The notes below the pieces were generated by a model that had not been told where the DNA came from, ran no database searches, and saw only the letters and a program-made list of their open reading frames with translations. A DNA stretch of 64,000 nucleotides from CAWAQA01 sp963784065 (GTDB lineage: Bacteria > Acidobacteriota > Vicinamibacteria > Vicinamibacterales > UBA2999): the NCBI GenBank assembly GCA_963784065.1, contig CAWAQA010000002.1:186001-250000 (forward strand), given 5' to 3'. Position numbers and translations under genes: made by a program. This document shows, piece after piece, positions 63,392 through 64,000 of this stretch (its first letter is position 1; the number at the start of each line of letters is the position of its first letter).

Positions 63392-63446
63392 ACGAGGCGA
63401 AGCCGGGGAAACAGGCGATCGCCCACGCGCCGAAGTGAACGGCCGG

Positions 63447-63467
63447 CTGCCCGCTGCCCGCTGCCCG
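63447..63467 (+). repeat. Three tandem copies of CTGCCCG
   Basis: Perfect 7-base unit in the convergent gap before the MFS gene; related to the GGCAGT words at 622-645, 21158-21175 and 24826-24840. Confidence 0.75.
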
Positions 63468-63475
63468 CTTCATGA

Positions 63476-64000
63476 TCAGTCCGGCAGCGCTTCCGTTTTC
63501 GGTTCCGGCAGCCAGCGGCTGGCGACGACGCCGATGATGTAGGCGGACGTGCCAACGAGCGCGGCCGCGTATGCGAGCTTCACCGGCACCGATCCACCGG
63601 GCATCGCGGGGACGAGCGACGTCGTGACGAGCGCGGCGCAGGTGCCGATCATGCGCCCGCCTACGTTCGCGGCAAAGCTCTCGCCCGTGCCGCGCAGGTG
63701 TGTCGGGTACACGCGCGGCAGATAGTTCCCCCAGAAGCTCATTTGCGCAATCGTCGCCATGCCGACGAGGAAGATGCCCCACTGCGCCATCTCGAGGCCG
63801 ACGCTCGGCGTCAGGAAGAACACGAGCGGCACGAAGACGAGTCCCGGCAGCTGGAACAGGTGCAGCAGCCGGCGCCGGCCGATGATCACCGCCGCCAGCA
63901 TCGCCAGCAGGATCCGTCCGGTGAGCCCGCCAAACTCCTGGAACGACTGGACGCCGCTGATCACCTGTTCCTGCGCCGTGCGCGGCAGCGCCTGCACTTC
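63476..64000 (-). CDS. MFS transporter, C-terminal part (runs off window end)
   Basis: At least 174 residues, with the N-terminal part beyond the window. Five to six membrane helices: GRILLAMLAAVIIGRRRLLH, LPGLVFVPLVFFLTPSVGLE, WGIFLVGMATIAQMSFWGNY, MIGTCAALVTTSLVP, KLAYAAALVGTSAYIIGVVA. The loop YLPRVYPTHLRGTGESFAAN is the typical MFS motif after helix 10 (Y.PE.FPT..RGTG) of sugar/aromatic-acid-type permeases. Substrate unknown. Confidence 0.88.
   Translation of the reverse strand, partial: EVQALPRTAQEQVISGVQSFQEFGGLTGRILLAMLAAVIIGRRRLLHLFQLPGLVFVPLVFFLTPSVGLEMAQWGIFLVGMATIAQMSFWGNYLPRVYPTHLRGTGESFAANVGGRMIGTCAALVTTSLVPAMPGGSVPVKLAYAAALVGTSAYIIGVVASRWLPEPKTEALPD

Overview
The window is GC-rich, densely coding and has no rRNA, tRNA, transposase, phage or CRISPR locus. 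The gene content points to Acidobacteriota, most likely a Vicinamibacteria-like lineage. The supporting traits are Oar-like TonB receptors with an N-terminal carboxypeptidase-regulatory domain, stand-alone secreted DUF4159 proteins, a DUF6152 protein next to a reaction-centre-type cytochrome c, many secreted c-type cytochromes, and a large set of exported PQQ-like beta-propellers. The assignment is inferred from family composition, not from a marker gene.

Layout. 1-9.9 kb: start of a TonB receptor, two amidase-signature enzymes, an NHL propeller, a penicillin-acylase-family Ntn hydrolase, an exported beta-carbonic anhydrase, two unknown proteins and a truncated hemoglobin. 9.9-17.8 kb: a DUF4159 protein, a Tat-exported thiamine-diphosphate enzyme in an apparent operon with a cytochrome c, a YVTN propeller, another cytochrome, a CPBP protease and a broken cyclase-family gene. 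18-30.4 kb: a full Oar-like TonB receptor, deacetylase, DMT transporter, methyltransferase, cyclase lipoprotein, sugar dehydrogenase, GNAT, HDOD, glutaminyl cyclase, macro-domain and PEGA proteins. 30.5-43.9 kb: peroxiredoxin, an ACSF3/MatB-like malonyl-CoA synthetase, two divergent DUF4159 paralogues, a nuclease-fold lipoprotein, a four-gene minus-strand cytochrome/DUF6152 block, aldo/keto reductase plus APC permease, malonyl-CoA decarboxylase, NIPSNAP protein and cytochrome c. 44-62 kb: a membrane patatin, then eight PQQ-like propeller proteins around one TonB receptor. 62-64 kb: a polytopic membrane protein and the C-terminal part of an MFS transporter.

Most products carry a Sec, Tat or lipoprotein signal, so the region reads as envelope and periplasm metabolism: TonB uptake, hydrolysis of amides and peptides, and periplasmic oxidation feeding c-type cytochromes. 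Malonyl-CoA synthetase and malonyl-CoA decarboxylase suggest a cytoplasmic malonate route.

Two window-wide signals stand out. (1) Several families of short palindromic repeats fill most convergent gene gaps. They also reach into genes, where they supply stop codons, parts of signal peptides and an internal loop. (2) More than a dozen genes are interrupted by single-base frameshifts, nearly all +1 and several in homopolymers, while both flanks stay family-typical. This looks like a consensus-sequence problem rather than true gene decay.
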